From Corynebacterium lujinxingii (lineage in GTDB: Bacteria; Actinomycetota; Actinomycetes; Mycobacteriales; Mycobacteriaceae): a stretch of DNA of 64,000 bases. A program made the position numbers and the translations under genes. The stretch spans positions 1,054,001-1,118,000 of the forward strand of contig NZ_CP061032.1 in the NCBI RefSeq assembly GCF_014490555.1, given 5' to 3'. Under the pieces are notes generated by a model. That model worked only from the letters and a program-made list of their open reading frames with translations. It had not been told where the DNA came from and searched no databases. This document shows positions 17,415-26,499 of this stretch, in pieces; within the stretch, counting starts at the first letter, position 1; every line of letters begins with the position of its first letter.

Positions 17415-18341
17415 CTACTTCGCCTCGGCGGTGTGCTCGGCGATCAGGTCGGTGAGGTTGGTGATCGCTTCATTGCTCTCGGCCTGTGGCAGGGAGGCGG
17501 CGATACCGCTATCGCGGCCGAGGGCGTACCAGGTCGAAGCGGTGGTGCCGTTAGCAAGCTTCACGTCCTCGAACCACGGGATGCCGTTGACCTGGGCCAA
17601 CTGCTCGCCCGGGCCGTAGTTCGGCGAGGGCGCCACGCCGCAGCGCACCACGATCGGGTCACGACCCTTGGCGTGCCAGGCCACTGTGTTGTCGCCTGCC
17701 GGCTCAGTGCGGGTGTAGCCCTCGGCGATGGACTCCGGTGCGGCGTCCAACAACCCGGAGCACTTCGATGAGTCGGCGGCTTCAAGTTCTGTCAGCGGGG
17801 CGGGGTTGCGTGGCTGGTCGTGCTGCTCGAGCGCGGCGAGGTCCAGCCCGTCGACCGGAGCGCCGCCGTCGAGCTGTTCGGTGTCCGCCGTGACTGCGAC
17901 AACAGGCGAGCGGTCCACCGTGTACCAGGTGGCCAGGGTGGACTGCGGCGTGATGTCGTCGACACGCAGCCATCTCGCCCCGTCGATGTCCTCGGTTATG
18001 GCGTAGTCGGTGTACTGCGCGGGGATGTCCACCCCGCAGCGCAGGGTGATGCGCTCGGTGGAGGAGGAGCGCCACGCCGCAGCGCCCGCTGGTGCCGGTT
18101 CGGCGAGTTCGGCGCGGGGGTGGCCGTGCAGGTCCGACGGGAGGTCGCCGATAAGCGACGCGCACGCTTGCGAATCGGCCTGTGGCGCGGGCAAATCTGT
18201 CATCGCGACGGGCTGCAGCGCCACCTGGTTGAAGTAGATGCGCGCGCCCACCACGGCGCCGATGACCAACAACAGCGCTAGCCCAAGACTGATCGCGATG
18301 GCTGTGCGGTTAATCTGTGGTTCGTGCGCCGTAGTTGTCAT
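17415..18341 (-). CDS. DUF3515 membrane-anchored protein with two DUF3515 copies
   Basis: 308 residues. An N-terminal transmembrane anchor (AIAISLGLALLLVIGAVVGA) is followed by an extracytoplasmic region with two related units: one around CASLIGDLPSDLHG ... ITLRCGVDIPAQYTD ... LATWYTVDRSPVVAV, the other around CSGLLDAAPESI ... IVVRCGVAPSPNYG ... ASTWYALGRDSGIA. Single-copy DUF3515 proteins next to ddl/thiL are widespread in actinobacteria, with unknown function and a suspected envelope role. The start codon CAT (18339-18341) overlaps a possible thiL ATG on the other strand. Confidence 0.85.
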   Translation of the reverse strand: MTTTAHEPQINRTAIAISLGLALLLVIGAVVGARIYFNQVALQPVAMTDLPAPQADSQACASLIGDLPSDLHGHPRAELAEPAPAGAAAWRSSSTERITLRCGVDIPAQYTDYAITEDIDGARWLRVDDITPQSTLATWYTVDRSPVVAVTADTEQLDGGAPVDGLDLAALEQHDQPRNPAPLTELEAADSSKCSGLLDAAPESIAEGYTRTEPAGDNTVAWHAKGRDPIVVRCGVAPSPNYGPGEQLAQVNGIPWFEDVKLANGTTASTWYALGRDSGIAASLPQAESNEAITNLTDLIAEHTAEAK

Positions 18342-18375
18342 GGCGGAACAGTCTAACGAAAGGGCAGCGCTACCC

Positions 18376-19338
18376 GTGATCACCACAGGATTTCCCACCG
18401 CCGGGCCGACGCTTGAAGATGTAGGCGAGCAGGCGGTGATCAAAGCGATCCGCGCCGCAGCTCCGTCCGACCTCAACGGCGACGACGCCGCTGTGCTCAT
18501 CCCGTCGGTGCCGAACTCGCGCGTGGTGGCGGGCACGGACATGCTGGTGGAGGGGCGCCACTTCACCCGTGAGACCACCACGCCGTACCTGCTCGGGCGC
18601 AAGGCGGCGGTGCAGAACTTTGCGGACATCGAGGCCATGGGTGCTCGCGCAATCGCCGTGTTGATGTCGGTCTCGGCCTCAAGCGACACCCCGGCCGCCG
18701 TGGTGGAGGAACTCGCCCGCGGCATCGGGGATATGGCGGGCGAGTACGGCTGCGAGCTCGTCGGCGGCGATGTCACCGGCGGTGGGCAGCTCGTCGTGTC
18801 CGTCACGGCGATCGGCTCGCTCGGCGGCAACCGCGAAGAGTTGCGGATGTCTAGCGCCCGGCCGGGCCAGCGTGTCGTCGCCCACGGGCACATCGGCTAC
18901 TCGGCGGCCGGGCTGGCGCTATTGCAGGCAGGGGTGGACATCCCCGCAGAGCTTGAGGTGCTCGTTCAGGCCCACCAGGTTCCGCAGTTGGTGCCGGGCC
19001 GCGGCGTGGTCGCGCGTGCGGCGGGGGCGACGGCGATGACGGATAACTCCGACGGGCTGATCCGCGACATCGGCATGGTGGCCGACGCCTCCGGGGTGGG
19101 CATCGACCTGTCCTCGGTCTCGATCACACCGGACGACACGCTGCGCGCCGCCGGGAAACTTCTCGAGGTGGACCCGTGGCAGTGGGTGCTCACCGGCGGC
19201 GAGGACCACACGCTCATCGGCACCATCGATGGCTCGGCGCCGGTCGGGTTTCGCTCGATCGGCACCGTCACACGCAAATCGGGTGTGCGTATCGACGGCG
19301 AAGCGCCCGCAACCACCACAGGATGGGAGAGTTTCTAG
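18376..19338 (+). CDS. thiL: Thiamine-monophosphate kinase
   Basis: 320 residues; phosphorylates thiamine monophosphate to thiamine diphosphate. PurM/ThiL fold with NGDDAAVLIP, VAGTDMLVEGRHF, GRKAAVQNFADIEAMGA, VGGDVTGG, TDNSDGLIRDI and LTGGEDHTLIGT, all expected metal/ATP-binding blocks. GTG at 18376 was chosen, with AAAGGG 12 nt upstream; ATG at 18340 would add 12 residues and overlap the start codon of the divergent DUF3515 gene. The stop is directly followed by the ung ATG (TAGATG). Confidence 0.93.
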   Translation: MITTGFPTAGPTLEDVGEQAVIKAIRAAAPSDLNGDDAAVLIPSVPNSRVVAGTDMLVEGRHFTRETTTPYLLGRKAAVQNFADIEAMGARAIAVLMSVSASSDTPAAVVEELARGIGDMAGEYGCELVGGDVTGGGQLVVSVTAIGSLGGNREELRMSSARPGQRVVAHGHIGYSAAGLALLQAGVDIPAELEVLVQAHQVPQLVPGRGVVARAAGATAMTDNSDGLIRDIGMVADASGVGIDLSSVSITPDDTLRAAGKLLEVDPWQWVLTGGEDHTLIGTIDGSAPVGFRSIGTVTRKSGVRIDGEAPATTTGWESF

Positions 19339-19980
19339 ATGCTTCCGGTGCACGAATCCTGGCAGGAACCGCTGGCAGGGGTGGAAGACCAAATCCACGC
19401 GATGGGCGATTTTCTGCGCGGCGAGGATGCCTACTTGCCGCGCGGCAACGACATCCTGCGCGCGTTTGCGGACCCGTTCGAGGATGTACGCGTGCTCATC
19501 CTGGGCCAGGATCCGTACCCCACACCGGGGCACCCGATGGGGCTGGCGTTTTCCACCCAGCCCGGTGTCGCGGCGCCGCGTTCGCTGGTGAATATCTACC
19601 GCGAACTTCACGACGACCTCGGGGTTCCGCCGCGCAGCGACGGCGACCTATCGAATTGGTCGAAGCAAGGCATTTTGCTGCTTAACCGTGTGCTCACCGT
19701 GCGCCCGGGCAAGCCGGCGTCGCACCGGGGCAAGGGCTGGGAGGCGGTCACCCAGGCTGCCATCGAGGCGCTTGTAGCACGCGACACTCCGCTGGTGGCG
19801 TTGTTGTGGGGCCGCGATGCGCAGACGGCCGCGAAGTTCCTGGGCAGCACGCCGCGGATCGAGTCGCCGCACCCCTCGCCGCTGTCGGCGTCGCGCGGCT
19901 TCTTCGGCTCGCGCCCGTTTTCCCGCGCGAACGAGGCGCTTGAGGCACAGGGCGCGAAACCCGTCGACTGGAGCCTGTAA
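19339..19980 (+). CDS. ung: Uracil-DNA glycosylase
   Basis: 213 residues, family 1 UDG; excises uracil from DNA to start base-excision repair. The water-activating loop ILGQDPYPTPGHPMGLAFS and the minor-groove intercalation loop HPSPLSASRGFFGSRPFS are complete. The uracil-discriminating Asn is in LLLNRVLTVRPGKPASHRGKGW. The GQDPYP form (Pro after Tyr) is usual for actinobacterial UDGs. No gap to thiL, so cotranslation is likely. Confidence 0.97.
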   Translation: MLPVHESWQEPLAGVEDQIHAMGDFLRGEDAYLPRGNDILRAFADPFEDVRVLILGQDPYPTPGHPMGLAFSTQPGVAAPRSLVNIYRELHDDLGVPPRSDGDLSNWSKQGILLLNRVLTVRPGKPASHRGKGWEAVTQAAIEALVARDTPLVALLWGRDAQTAAKFLGSTPRIESPHPSPLSASRGFFGSRPFSRANEALEAQGAKPVDWSL

Positions 19981-20003
19981 AAGTCCCTGTAAGCTTTGCC
20001 ACC

Positions 20004-21575
20004 ATGTCTGCCTCCCCGCTTATCGACGGCCCGCGGCTGCGCGCCTGGGCCCGCCGCGCCGCCGCTGAGCTCGACCGCCGGCGGGTGGAGATCAACCAGT
20101 TAAACGTCTTTCCCGTCCCCGACGCCGACACCGGCTCCAACATGGCGCACACCATGCGCTCGGCGTGCGAGGAAGCGCAGTTGCTTGACGACGACGCACA
20201 CGTGGTCGACGTCGCCGAGGCCCTGGCCGTCGGTGCGGTGCGCGGCGCGCGCGGCAACTCTGGCGTGGTGCTCTCGCAGGTCATCCGGGGTGTGGCGCAG
20301 TCGGTGAAGGACGACGCCTCCGACGGGGAGATGTTCGCCGACGCGCTCGCCAATGCGGTGCGGTTCGTCGACCAGGCGATTGCGGATCCGGTTGAAGGCA
20401 CCGTGGTCACTGTGTTGCGCGCCGCCTCCGTCGCCGCACAGCAGGCGATCGAGGACGCTGGGGTGCACGACGGGCTTTCCATGATCGAGGTGGCAGGCCC
20501 GGCGACCTCCGCCGCGCGCCAGGCTTTGGCGAACACGCCCTCGCAGTTACCGGCGCTTCGCGACGCTGGCGTGGTCGACGCCGGCGGCACCGGCCTGGTC
20601 ATCCTGCTCGAGGCCGTGCTGGAGGAGGCCGGGGTCGAAGCCCCGATGCACGATGTTGGGACTGCAGGGGAGGGTGAGACCGGTCACGTGGAGTCGTCGT
20701 CAAGCGCGCCCCCTCTCGAGGTGCTCTTCGCCTTCCGCGGGGATATCGCGGCGCTGAAGCAGGAACTGACCCCGATGGGCGACAGCCTGGTGACCGCGCG
20801 GCTTGCCGACGACGAGGCCACCGTGCACATCCACTCCTTCGACGCCGGCGCGGTGATCGAAACCGCCTACAGGCTTGGTGAAGTGAGCAATTTGCGCCTC
20901 GAGGTGCTGCCCGGCGCGCCCGCGGTGCACAACCCGGAGCGGCTGATTATTGCCGTGACGCCGCCCGGCTCGCTCACGCAGCTCTACAGCCAGGCCGGCG
21001 CGGTTGCGGTGGCGCCTGGCGAGGACGTGATTTCGGAGATGCTCTCGGCGATTCGCCGCTCCGGCAGCCAGGAGATCATCGTGCTGCCCAACGGCTTGCT
21101 CAGCAGCCGGAACTTGGCTGCGGTGGAAAAGGCGACGCGCGCGCTCGAGCAGACCATTACGTTGCTGCCCACGGTGCGCCTCGTCTCGGGTATCGCGGCG
21201 CTGTCTGTGCACGATCCGAACCAGCCGCTGGCTACCGCGGCGTTTTCCATGTCGGAGGCCGCCGGTGAGATGCGCACGGCGGTCGCACAGCGCGCGGAAA
21301 AGGGCGCGCTGACCTTGAGCGGTGCGGTGGCGAAGGGTGATGTGGTCGTCTCCGCGCGCGGCGAGACGCTGCTCATTGCCGACGACCCGCTGGACGCGGT
21401 CACCCGCGCCTGCAAGCGCCTACTTGAGCACGGCGGCGAGCAGGTCACAGTGCTGTTCGACCCGGAAGAACTCACCGAAGACCAGCTCCGCCCGTTGGAA
21501 GACAGCCTCGGTGTCGAAGTGATGGTCTATCCTGCAGACGGTTTGCAAGCGTGCGCGGAGATCGGGGTGGAGTAA
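20004..21575 (+). CDS. DAK2-domain protein (FakA/YloV-like kinase)
   Basis: 523 residues. The N-terminal DAK2 domain contains NVFPVPDADTGSNM (metal/ATP), GARGNSGVVLSQVI and VDAGGTGLVILLEAV. A middle and C-terminal FakA-like region follows, with FAFRGDIAALKQELTPMGDSL, HIHSFDAGAVIETAY and a late SGAVAKGDVVV. In Firmicutes FakA phosphorylates exogenous fatty acids with a FakB partner; here the substrate is unproven. Position just before recG is conserved across actinobacteria. TAAATG joins it to recG. Confidence 0.88.
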   Translation: MSASPLIDGPRLRAWARRAAAELDRRRVEINQLNVFPVPDADTGSNMAHTMRSACEEAQLLDDDAHVVDVAEALAVGAVRGARGNSGVVLSQVIRGVAQSVKDDASDGEMFADALANAVRFVDQAIADPVEGTVVTVLRAASVAAQQAIEDAGVHDGLSMIEVAGPATSAARQALANTPSQLPALRDAGVVDAGGTGLVILLEAVLEEAGVEAPMHDVGTAGEGETGHVESSSSAPPLEVLFAFRGDIAALKQELTPMGDSLVTARLADDEATVHIHSFDAGAVIETAYRLGEVSNLRLEVLPGAPAVHNPERLIIAVTPPGSLTQLYSQAGAVAVAPGEDVISEMLSAIRRSGSQEIIVLPNGLLSSRNLAAVEKATRALEQTITLLPTVRLVSGIAALSVHDPNQPLATAAFSMSEAAGEMRTAVAQRAEKGALTLSGAVAKGDVVVSARGETLLIADDPLDAVTRACKRLLEHGGEQVTVLFDPEELTEDQLRPLEDSLGVEVMVYPADGLQACAEIGVE

Positions 21576-23678
21576 ATGCTGGGGTTTGAGGACAATCGCC
21601 CGCTCGGGGAGGTCATTCCCGCAAAACAAGCGAGGGCGATTGAGAAATACCTCGGCATCACCACATGCGGCGAACTGCTGCGCTACTACCCGCGCCGCTA
21701 CCTGCACTACGGCACTGGTGCCGATTTGAGCGGGGTGCAAGCCGGCGACACGGTCACCGTAGTCGGCCAGGTGCTGGATTCCGTGACCTATCCGAGCAAG
21801 AAGCAGCCGAAGCGGCCGATCACCAAGGTGGACGTCCACGACGGCGCCACCTTGTTCAAGGTCTCGTTTTTCGGTTCCAACTACGCCAGACGCGTGCTCC
21901 AACCTGGCCGACAGGTGATGTTCACCGGCAAACTCGACTACTACCGCGGCGAACCGCAATTGCAGCACCCGGACTTTGTGCTGCTTGACGGGCCCACTGA
22001 AGCGACGGGCGCGCTGCGGCAACTCGGTCACTTCGGCGATATCGAACAGATGCTTGCCGGCCGGGAGTGGTTGCCGCTGTACCGCAAAAAAGACAAGCTG
22101 AACTCGTGGACGGTCATGGGCGCGATCCACACCGTGCTCAAAACGCTTCCGCGTATCGACGAGCCCCTCGGCTTCACCCCGATTGGATTACTGCCGCTCA
22201 ACGCCGCGGTGCGCCAGGTCCACGAGCCCGGGCCGGAGGGCCCTTGGCGTGCTGTGGAGCGGTTGAAGTACGACGAGGCGCTGTCGGTGGCACTTGCGAT
22301 GGGGGTGCGACGCATGGACGCCGCAGCCCACAGCGCACCCGAATTGCCGTACAAGCAGGACGGCGACGAGGCCGCGCTGCTTGAACGCCTGCCGTTTCCG
22401 CTCACGCGCGGCCAGAAAGAGGTGGTGGCGGACATCACAGGGGACATGGCGAACAACACCCCGATGAGTCGCCTGCTGCAAGGCGAGGTCGGCTCCGGTA
22501 AAACCATCGTGTCGCTGCTGGCCATGCTGCAGGCCGTGGACAACGGGGCCCAGGCGGCGCTGCTCGCACCGACCGAGGTGCTGGTCATGCAGCACGCCCG
22601 GTCGCTGACGATGACGCTTTTGAACGCTGGCCTGCCCACCCGCGTGGTGGCGCTGACCGGTTCGATGCCTGTTGCACAACGCCAGGACGCGCTGCTGAAG
22701 ATTGTCTCCGGAGAGGCAGACATTGTCGTCGGTACGCACGCGCTGCTGCAAGAGGGCGTGGACTTTTTCAACCTGGGGCTGGTCGTCGTCGACGAGCAGC
22801 ACCGCTTCGGCGTCGAGCAACGCGACACACTGCGCGAAAAGGCGGGGGAGACCACCCCGCACCTGCTTGTGATGACGGCGACACCGATTCCCCGCACCAT
22901 CGCAATCACCGTTTTCGGCGACTTGGAAGTCTCCACACTGCGCGAACTGCCGGGCGGGCGCAAACCGATCCAGTCCGCGGTCGTGCCGGAATTCAAGCCG
23001 CGCTGGGTGGAGCGCGCGTGGGAGAAGATCCGCGAGGAGGTCGCCGCCGGTCACCAGGCGTACGTAGTCTGCCCGCGCATCGACGGCGAGGGAGGCGTGC
23101 TCGAGGTGGCCGAGGAACTGTCCGCCACCGAGTACAAGGATCTCGAAGTCGGCGTGTTGCACGGCCGGATGAAGGGCGAGGAGAAAGACGCCGTGATGGC
23201 CGACTTCGCCAAAGGCGGCCTCGATGTGCTCATCTCCACCACAGTCATCGAGGTCGGCGTGGACGTGCCCAACGCGACGGTGATGATGGTGCGCGAGTCC
23301 GAGCACTTCGGAGTCTCCCAACTGCACCAGTTGCGAGGTCGCGTGGGCCGCGGCGGCAACGCCTCGTTGTGCTTGTTCCACACGCTCGCAGAAGAGGGCA
23401 CGCCAGGCTTTACCCGCGTGTCCCAGGTGGCGGCGACGTCCGACGGATTCGCGCTTGCAGAGTTGGACCTGCTCAACCGCGGTGAAGGCGACGTGCTGGG
23501 CACCGGCCAGTCCGGCATCAAGCGGACCTTGAAACTGATCAACATGGTGGAGGACTACGACATCGTGCGCCGCGCCTACGACGACGCTGCACACCTGGTA
23601 AAAAACAACCCGGAATTCGCCCGCGCCGCTACCGCCGACTTCGAGGCGGAGGACTTCGAATATTTGGACAAGAGCTAG
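21576..23678 (+). CDS. recG: ATP-dependent DNA helicase RecG
   Basis: 700 residues. N-terminal wedge/OB domain (GDTVTVVGQVLDSVTYPSKK), then superfamily-2 helicase domains: LLQGEVGSGKTIVSLLA (Walker A), VVVDEQHRFGVEQR (DEQH), MTATPIPRTIAITVFGDLE, ISTTVIEVGVDVPNA and QLHQLRGRVGRGG. RecG remodels stalled replication forks and branch-migrates Holliday junctions. Translationally coupled to the DAK2 gene; rsmD follows 18 bp later. Confidence 0.97.
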   Translation: MLGFEDNRPLGEVIPAKQARAIEKYLGITTCGELLRYYPRRYLHYGTGADLSGVQAGDTVTVVGQVLDSVTYPSKKQPKRPITKVDVHDGATLFKVSFFGSNYARRVLQPGRQVMFTGKLDYYRGEPQLQHPDFVLLDGPTEATGALRQLGHFGDIEQMLAGREWLPLYRKKDKLNSWTVMGAIHTVLKTLPRIDEPLGFTPIGLLPLNAAVRQVHEPGPEGPWRAVERLKYDEALSVALAMGVRRMDAAAHSAPELPYKQDGDEAALLERLPFPLTRGQKEVVADITGDMANNTPMSRLLQGEVGSGKTIVSLLAMLQAVDNGAQAALLAPTEVLVMQHARSLTMTLLNAGLPTRVVALTGSMPVAQRQDALLKIVSGEADIVVGTHALLQEGVDFFNLGLVVVDEQHRFGVEQRDTLREKAGETTPHLLVMTATPIPRTIAITVFGDLEVSTLRELPGGRKPIQSAVVPEFKPRWVERAWEKIREEVAAGHQAYVVCPRIDGEGGVLEVAEELSATEYKDLEVGVLHGRMKGEEKDAVMADFAKGGLDVLISTTVIEVGVDVPNATVMMVRESEHFGVSQLHQLRGRVGRGGNASLCLFHTLAEEGTPGFTRVSQVAATSDGFALAELDLLNRGEGDVLGTGQSGIKRTLKLINMVEDYDIVRRAYDDAAHLVKNNPEFARAATADFEAEDFEYLDKS

Positions 23679-23696
23679 CGCGTTAGAGTTGTCGGC

Positions 23697-24278
23697 ATGA
23701 ACCGCATCATCTCGGGCGAGGCCCGCGGCCGCAAGATTAAGGTGCCGCCGGAAGGTACCCGCCCCACATCCGACCGTGCGCGCGAGGGACTGTTCTCGTC
23801 GCTGCAGGTGCGCTTTGGGTTCGTCGATAAGCATGTGCTCGACCTGTTCGCCGGCTCCGGCGCCCTCGGGTTGGAAGCTGCCTCGCGCGGCGCGGCGGAG
23901 GTTGTGCTGGTGGAAAACGACCCGGAGGCTTGCCAGATCATCGAGTACAACGCGGGCGTGGTTAAGCACCCGAACGTGCGCGTCGAGCAGATGAAGGCCT
24001 CCACCTACGTCGCCAACGCGCCGAAGCGGTACTTCGACACGGTGCTCGCTGACCCGCCGTACGACCTTGCCGACGAGGCTGTCGCCGAAATGGTTGAGGC
24101 GCTCAAACCGATCCTCACCGACGGTGCGGTGGTCGTCGTCGAGCGCCACCGCGACAGCCCCGAGACCGCTTGGCCTGAAGAATTCACCCCGACCGGTCAG
24201 AAACTCAAGCGACGCATCTACGGCATCGCGCGTATGGATATGGCCGTGTACTGGGACCCGGAAGTAGAGGACAACTAA
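23697..24278 (+). CDS. rsmD: 16S rRNA (guanine(966)-N(2))-methyltransferase
   Basis: 193 residues. N-terminal RIISGEARGRKIKVPPEGTRPTSDRAREGLFS is the RsmD signature; the SAM site is VLDLFAGSGALGLEAASRGA and the catalytic motif is LADPPYDLADE. It methylates 16S rRNA during 30S assembly. TAGAGT at 23684-23689 ends 7 nt before the ATG, suggesting a leaderless transcript in addition to read-through from recG. coaD follows after 1 nt. Confidence 0.95.
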   Translation: MNRIISGEARGRKIKVPPEGTRPTSDRAREGLFSSLQVRFGFVDKHVLDLFAGSGALGLEAASRGAAEVVLVENDPEACQIIEYNAGVVKHPNVRVEQMKASTYVANAPKRYFDTVLADPPYDLADEAVAEMVEALKPILTDGAVVVVERHRDSPETAWPEEFTPTGQKLKRRIYGIARMDMAVYWDPEVEDN

Positions 24279-24279
24279 C

Positions 24280-24762
24280 TTGACCACAGCAGTATGCCCC
24301 GGTTCGTTCGACCCGATCACCAACGGGCATCTAGACATCGTCACGCGCGCCTCGCGCCACTTCGACGAGGTGATCGTCCTGGTTACCGGCAACCCGACGA
24401 AAACCTCAGGGCTATTTACTATCGACGAGCGCGTCGAACTTATCCGCGACGCCACCGCCCACCTGCACGGGGTGCGCGTGGATAGCTGGGGCGGGCTGCT
24501 CGTGGATTACACCTCGGCCCACCGGGTCACCGCACTGGTGAAGGGGCTGCGTTCTTCGCTCGACTACGAGTACGAGCTGCCGATGGCACAGATGAACCGG
24601 CGCTTGACCGGGGTGGACACCTACTTCCTGCTCACCGACGAAAAGTACGGCTACATCTCTTCGTCGCTGACGAAGGAAGTGGCCAAATTCGGCGGCGACA
24701 TCTCCGGGCTAGTGCCCCCGGTGGTGCGCGACGCGATCAAGGAGAAGTTCCGCAACGCCTAG
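24280..24762 (+). CDS. coaD: Phosphopantetheine adenylyltransferase
   Basis: 160 residues; converts 4'-phosphopantetheine to dephospho-CoA. CPGSFDPITNGHLDIVTRA has the nucleotidyltransferase TxGH motif, and YGYISSSLTKEVAKFGGD the conserved ISS.L.KE block. Starts with TTG at 24280, one base after the rsmD stop. It converges with the amino acid ABC operon; the two stop codons overlap within CTAG (24759-24762). The next step of CoA synthesis, coaE, is also in this window. Confidence 0.95.
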   Translation: MTTAVCPGSFDPITNGHLDIVTRASRHFDEVIVLVTGNPTKTSGLFTIDERVELIRDATAHLHGVRVDSWGGLLVDYTSAHRVTALVKGLRSSLDYEYELPMAQMNRRLTGVDTYFLLTDEKYGYISSSLTKEVAKFGGDISGLVPPVVRDAIKEKFRNA

Positions 24763-25532
24763 AACAGCGTAGAGACGAACGACTTCGTGCGTTCGTGCTG
24801 CGGGTTGTCCAGCACATCTTCCGGGGTGCCGTACTCGATGATCTGCCCGCCGTCCATGAACGCGACCTTGTCGGCCACCTCACGGGCGAAGGAGAGCTCG
24901 TGGGTGACCACGAGCATGGTCATGCCGTTCTTCGCCAAATCGCGCATCACGCGCAGCACCTCGCCGACGAGTTCGGGGTCGAGGGCGGAGGTGGGTTCGT
25001 CGAAAAGCATCAGCTTCGGATCCATCGCCACCGCACGCGCGATAGCGACACGCTGCTGCTGGCCGCCGGAGAGCTGGATGGGGTAGACGTCCGCCTTGGA
25101 CTCCAAACCGACCATGGCGAGCAGTTCCATCGCGCGGGCCTTCGCCTGCTCGACGGGCTGGCCTTTGACGTGGACCGGTGCCTCGATGATGTTGTCCAGC
25201 ACGGTGCGGTGACCGAACAGGTTGAAGTTCTGGAACACCATGCCAATGTCGCGGCGCTGCTTCGCGGCGTCCTTCTCGCTCATTTCGTGGAGCACGCCGT
25301 CGCGCTCCTTGTAGCCGATCAGTTCGCCGTCGACGAAAAGCCGCCCGGCGTTGACCTGCTCCAGGTGATTCACGCAGCGCAGCAGCGTGGACTTTCCGGA
25401 GCCGGACGGGCCGATCAGGCAGGTCACCTCGCCGGGGGCGACTTCGAGGTCGATGCCTTTGAGCACGTCCAGGTTGCCGAAGTTCTTCCACACGTCCACG
25501 GCCTGAATCATGGGGGTTTGCTTGACGGTCAT
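24759..25532 (-). CDS. Polar amino acid ABC transporter, ATPase
   Basis: 257 residues. Complete ABC ATPase: Walker A GPSGSGKSTLLRCVNHLE, Q-loop GMVFQNFNLFGHRTVLDNI, signature LSGGQQQRVAIARAVAMDP, Walker B LMLFDEPTSALDPELV and H-loop VVTHELSFAREVAD. Sequence is of the GlnQ/HisP group that energises uptake of polar or sulfur amino acids. Its ATG shares a base with the permease stop (TAATG), so it is translationally coupled. Confidence 0.95.
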   Translation of the reverse strand: MTVKQTPMIQAVDVWKNFGNLDVLKGIDLEVAPGEVTCLIGPSGSGKSTLLRCVNHLEQVNAGRLFVDGELIGYKERDGVLHEMSEKDAAKQRRDIGMVFQNFNLFGHRTVLDNIIEAPVHVKGQPVEQAKARAMELLAMVGLESKADVYPIQLSGGQQQRVAIARAVAMDPKLMLFDEPTSALDPELVGEVLRVMRDLAKNGMTMLVVTHELSFAREVADKVAFMDGGQIIEYGTPEDVLDNPQHERTKSFVSTLF

Positions 25533-26497
25533 TAGCGCTGTCCCTTCTTCTGCGGCTCTTCGATGATTTCAACGTTGTTCGGGATGGTGCCCTCGGCATC
25601 AGCCAGGCTGGCCAGCTGACGCTGGGTGAGCTGGCGGGAGGCGCCACGGTCGAAGTAGCGCTCCAGGTAGTGCTGGGCGACCATGAGCACCGAGGTGATC
25701 ACGAGGTACCAGGTTGCGGCCACGAGCAGCAGCGGCACCGGCTGGAACAGCGCTGCGGCGATATCCATCGAGCGGCCGTAGAGCTCGAGCGAGTACGGCA
25801 CCGCGACGACGAGCGAGGACGTCTTGAGCAGCGAGATGAACTCGTTGCCGGTCGGCGGGATGATGATGCGCATCGCCTGCGGCAGCACCGTCCGGCGCAT
25901 CGTCTGGCCCCAGCTCATGCCGAGCGCCTTCGACGCTTCAACCTGGCCTTCCGGCACCGCGGAGACACCGGAGCGGACGATCTCGGCCATGTAGGCGGCC
26001 TCGTTGAGCCCCAAGCCGACCACCGCAAGCGCGAACGCCGAGGAGGTGAACGGCTCGAGCGGGATCTCGGCGAAGCCTACGTTAATCGTGTCGTAGATCG
26101 CGCCGATCAGACCCCAGAACATCAACTGGACGTAGACCGGGGTACCACGGAAGATCCAGAGGAACACCCAGCCAACGGTTTTGAACACCGGGTTAGGGCT
26201 CATGCGCATCACTGCCAGGAGGATGCCACCGATCACGCCGAGGATCATCGCCAACACGGTGATCGCGATGGTGTGCAGCGCGGCCTTAGCGATGCGGGTA
26301 TCCAGCAGGTATTGGAAATAGGTGTCCCACCCGTAGGCCTCGTTGCGTGCTGCGCCGATGATGAACCACGCTACGAGCAGCACAAGGAGGGCGGCGAGCA
26401 CCCAGCGGCCCGGGTGGCGAAGCGGCTTGGCCTCGATGCGCTCGGGCCTCGGCCGTTCGTTGTTCGCGGCCGCGTATTTGGAATAGGGGGTGCTCAT
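25532..26497 (-). CDS. Polar amino acid ABC transporter, permease
   Basis: 321 residues. A hydrophilic 40-residue N-terminus, then about five transmembrane helices with the HisM/GlnP family block SALGMSWGQTMRRTVLPQAMRIIIPPTGNEFISLLKTSSL (residues to the right of the EAA loop). It forms the membrane channel with the adjacent ATPase. ATG at 26497 lies 8 nt after GGGAGGA; a GTG at 26503 would overlap the stop of the binding-protein gene (GTGA) and is possible. The single permease gene implies a homodimer. Confidence 0.92.
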   Translation of the reverse strand: MSTPYSKYAAANNERPRPERIEAKPLRHPGRWVLAALLVLLVAWFIIGAARNEAYGWDTYFQYLLDTRIAKAALHTIAITVLAMILGVIGGILLAVMRMSPNPVFKTVGWVFLWIFRGTPVYVQLMFWGLIGAIYDTINVGFAEIPLEPFTSSAFALAVVGLGLNEAAYMAEIVRSGVSAVPEGQVEASKALGMSWGQTMRRTVLPQAMRIIIPPTGNEFISLLKTSSLVVAVPYSLELYGRSMDIAAALFQPVPLLLVAATWYLVITSVLMVAQHYLERYFDRGASRQLTQRQLASLADAEGTIPNNVEIIEEPQKKGQR

Positions 26498-26499
26498 GC

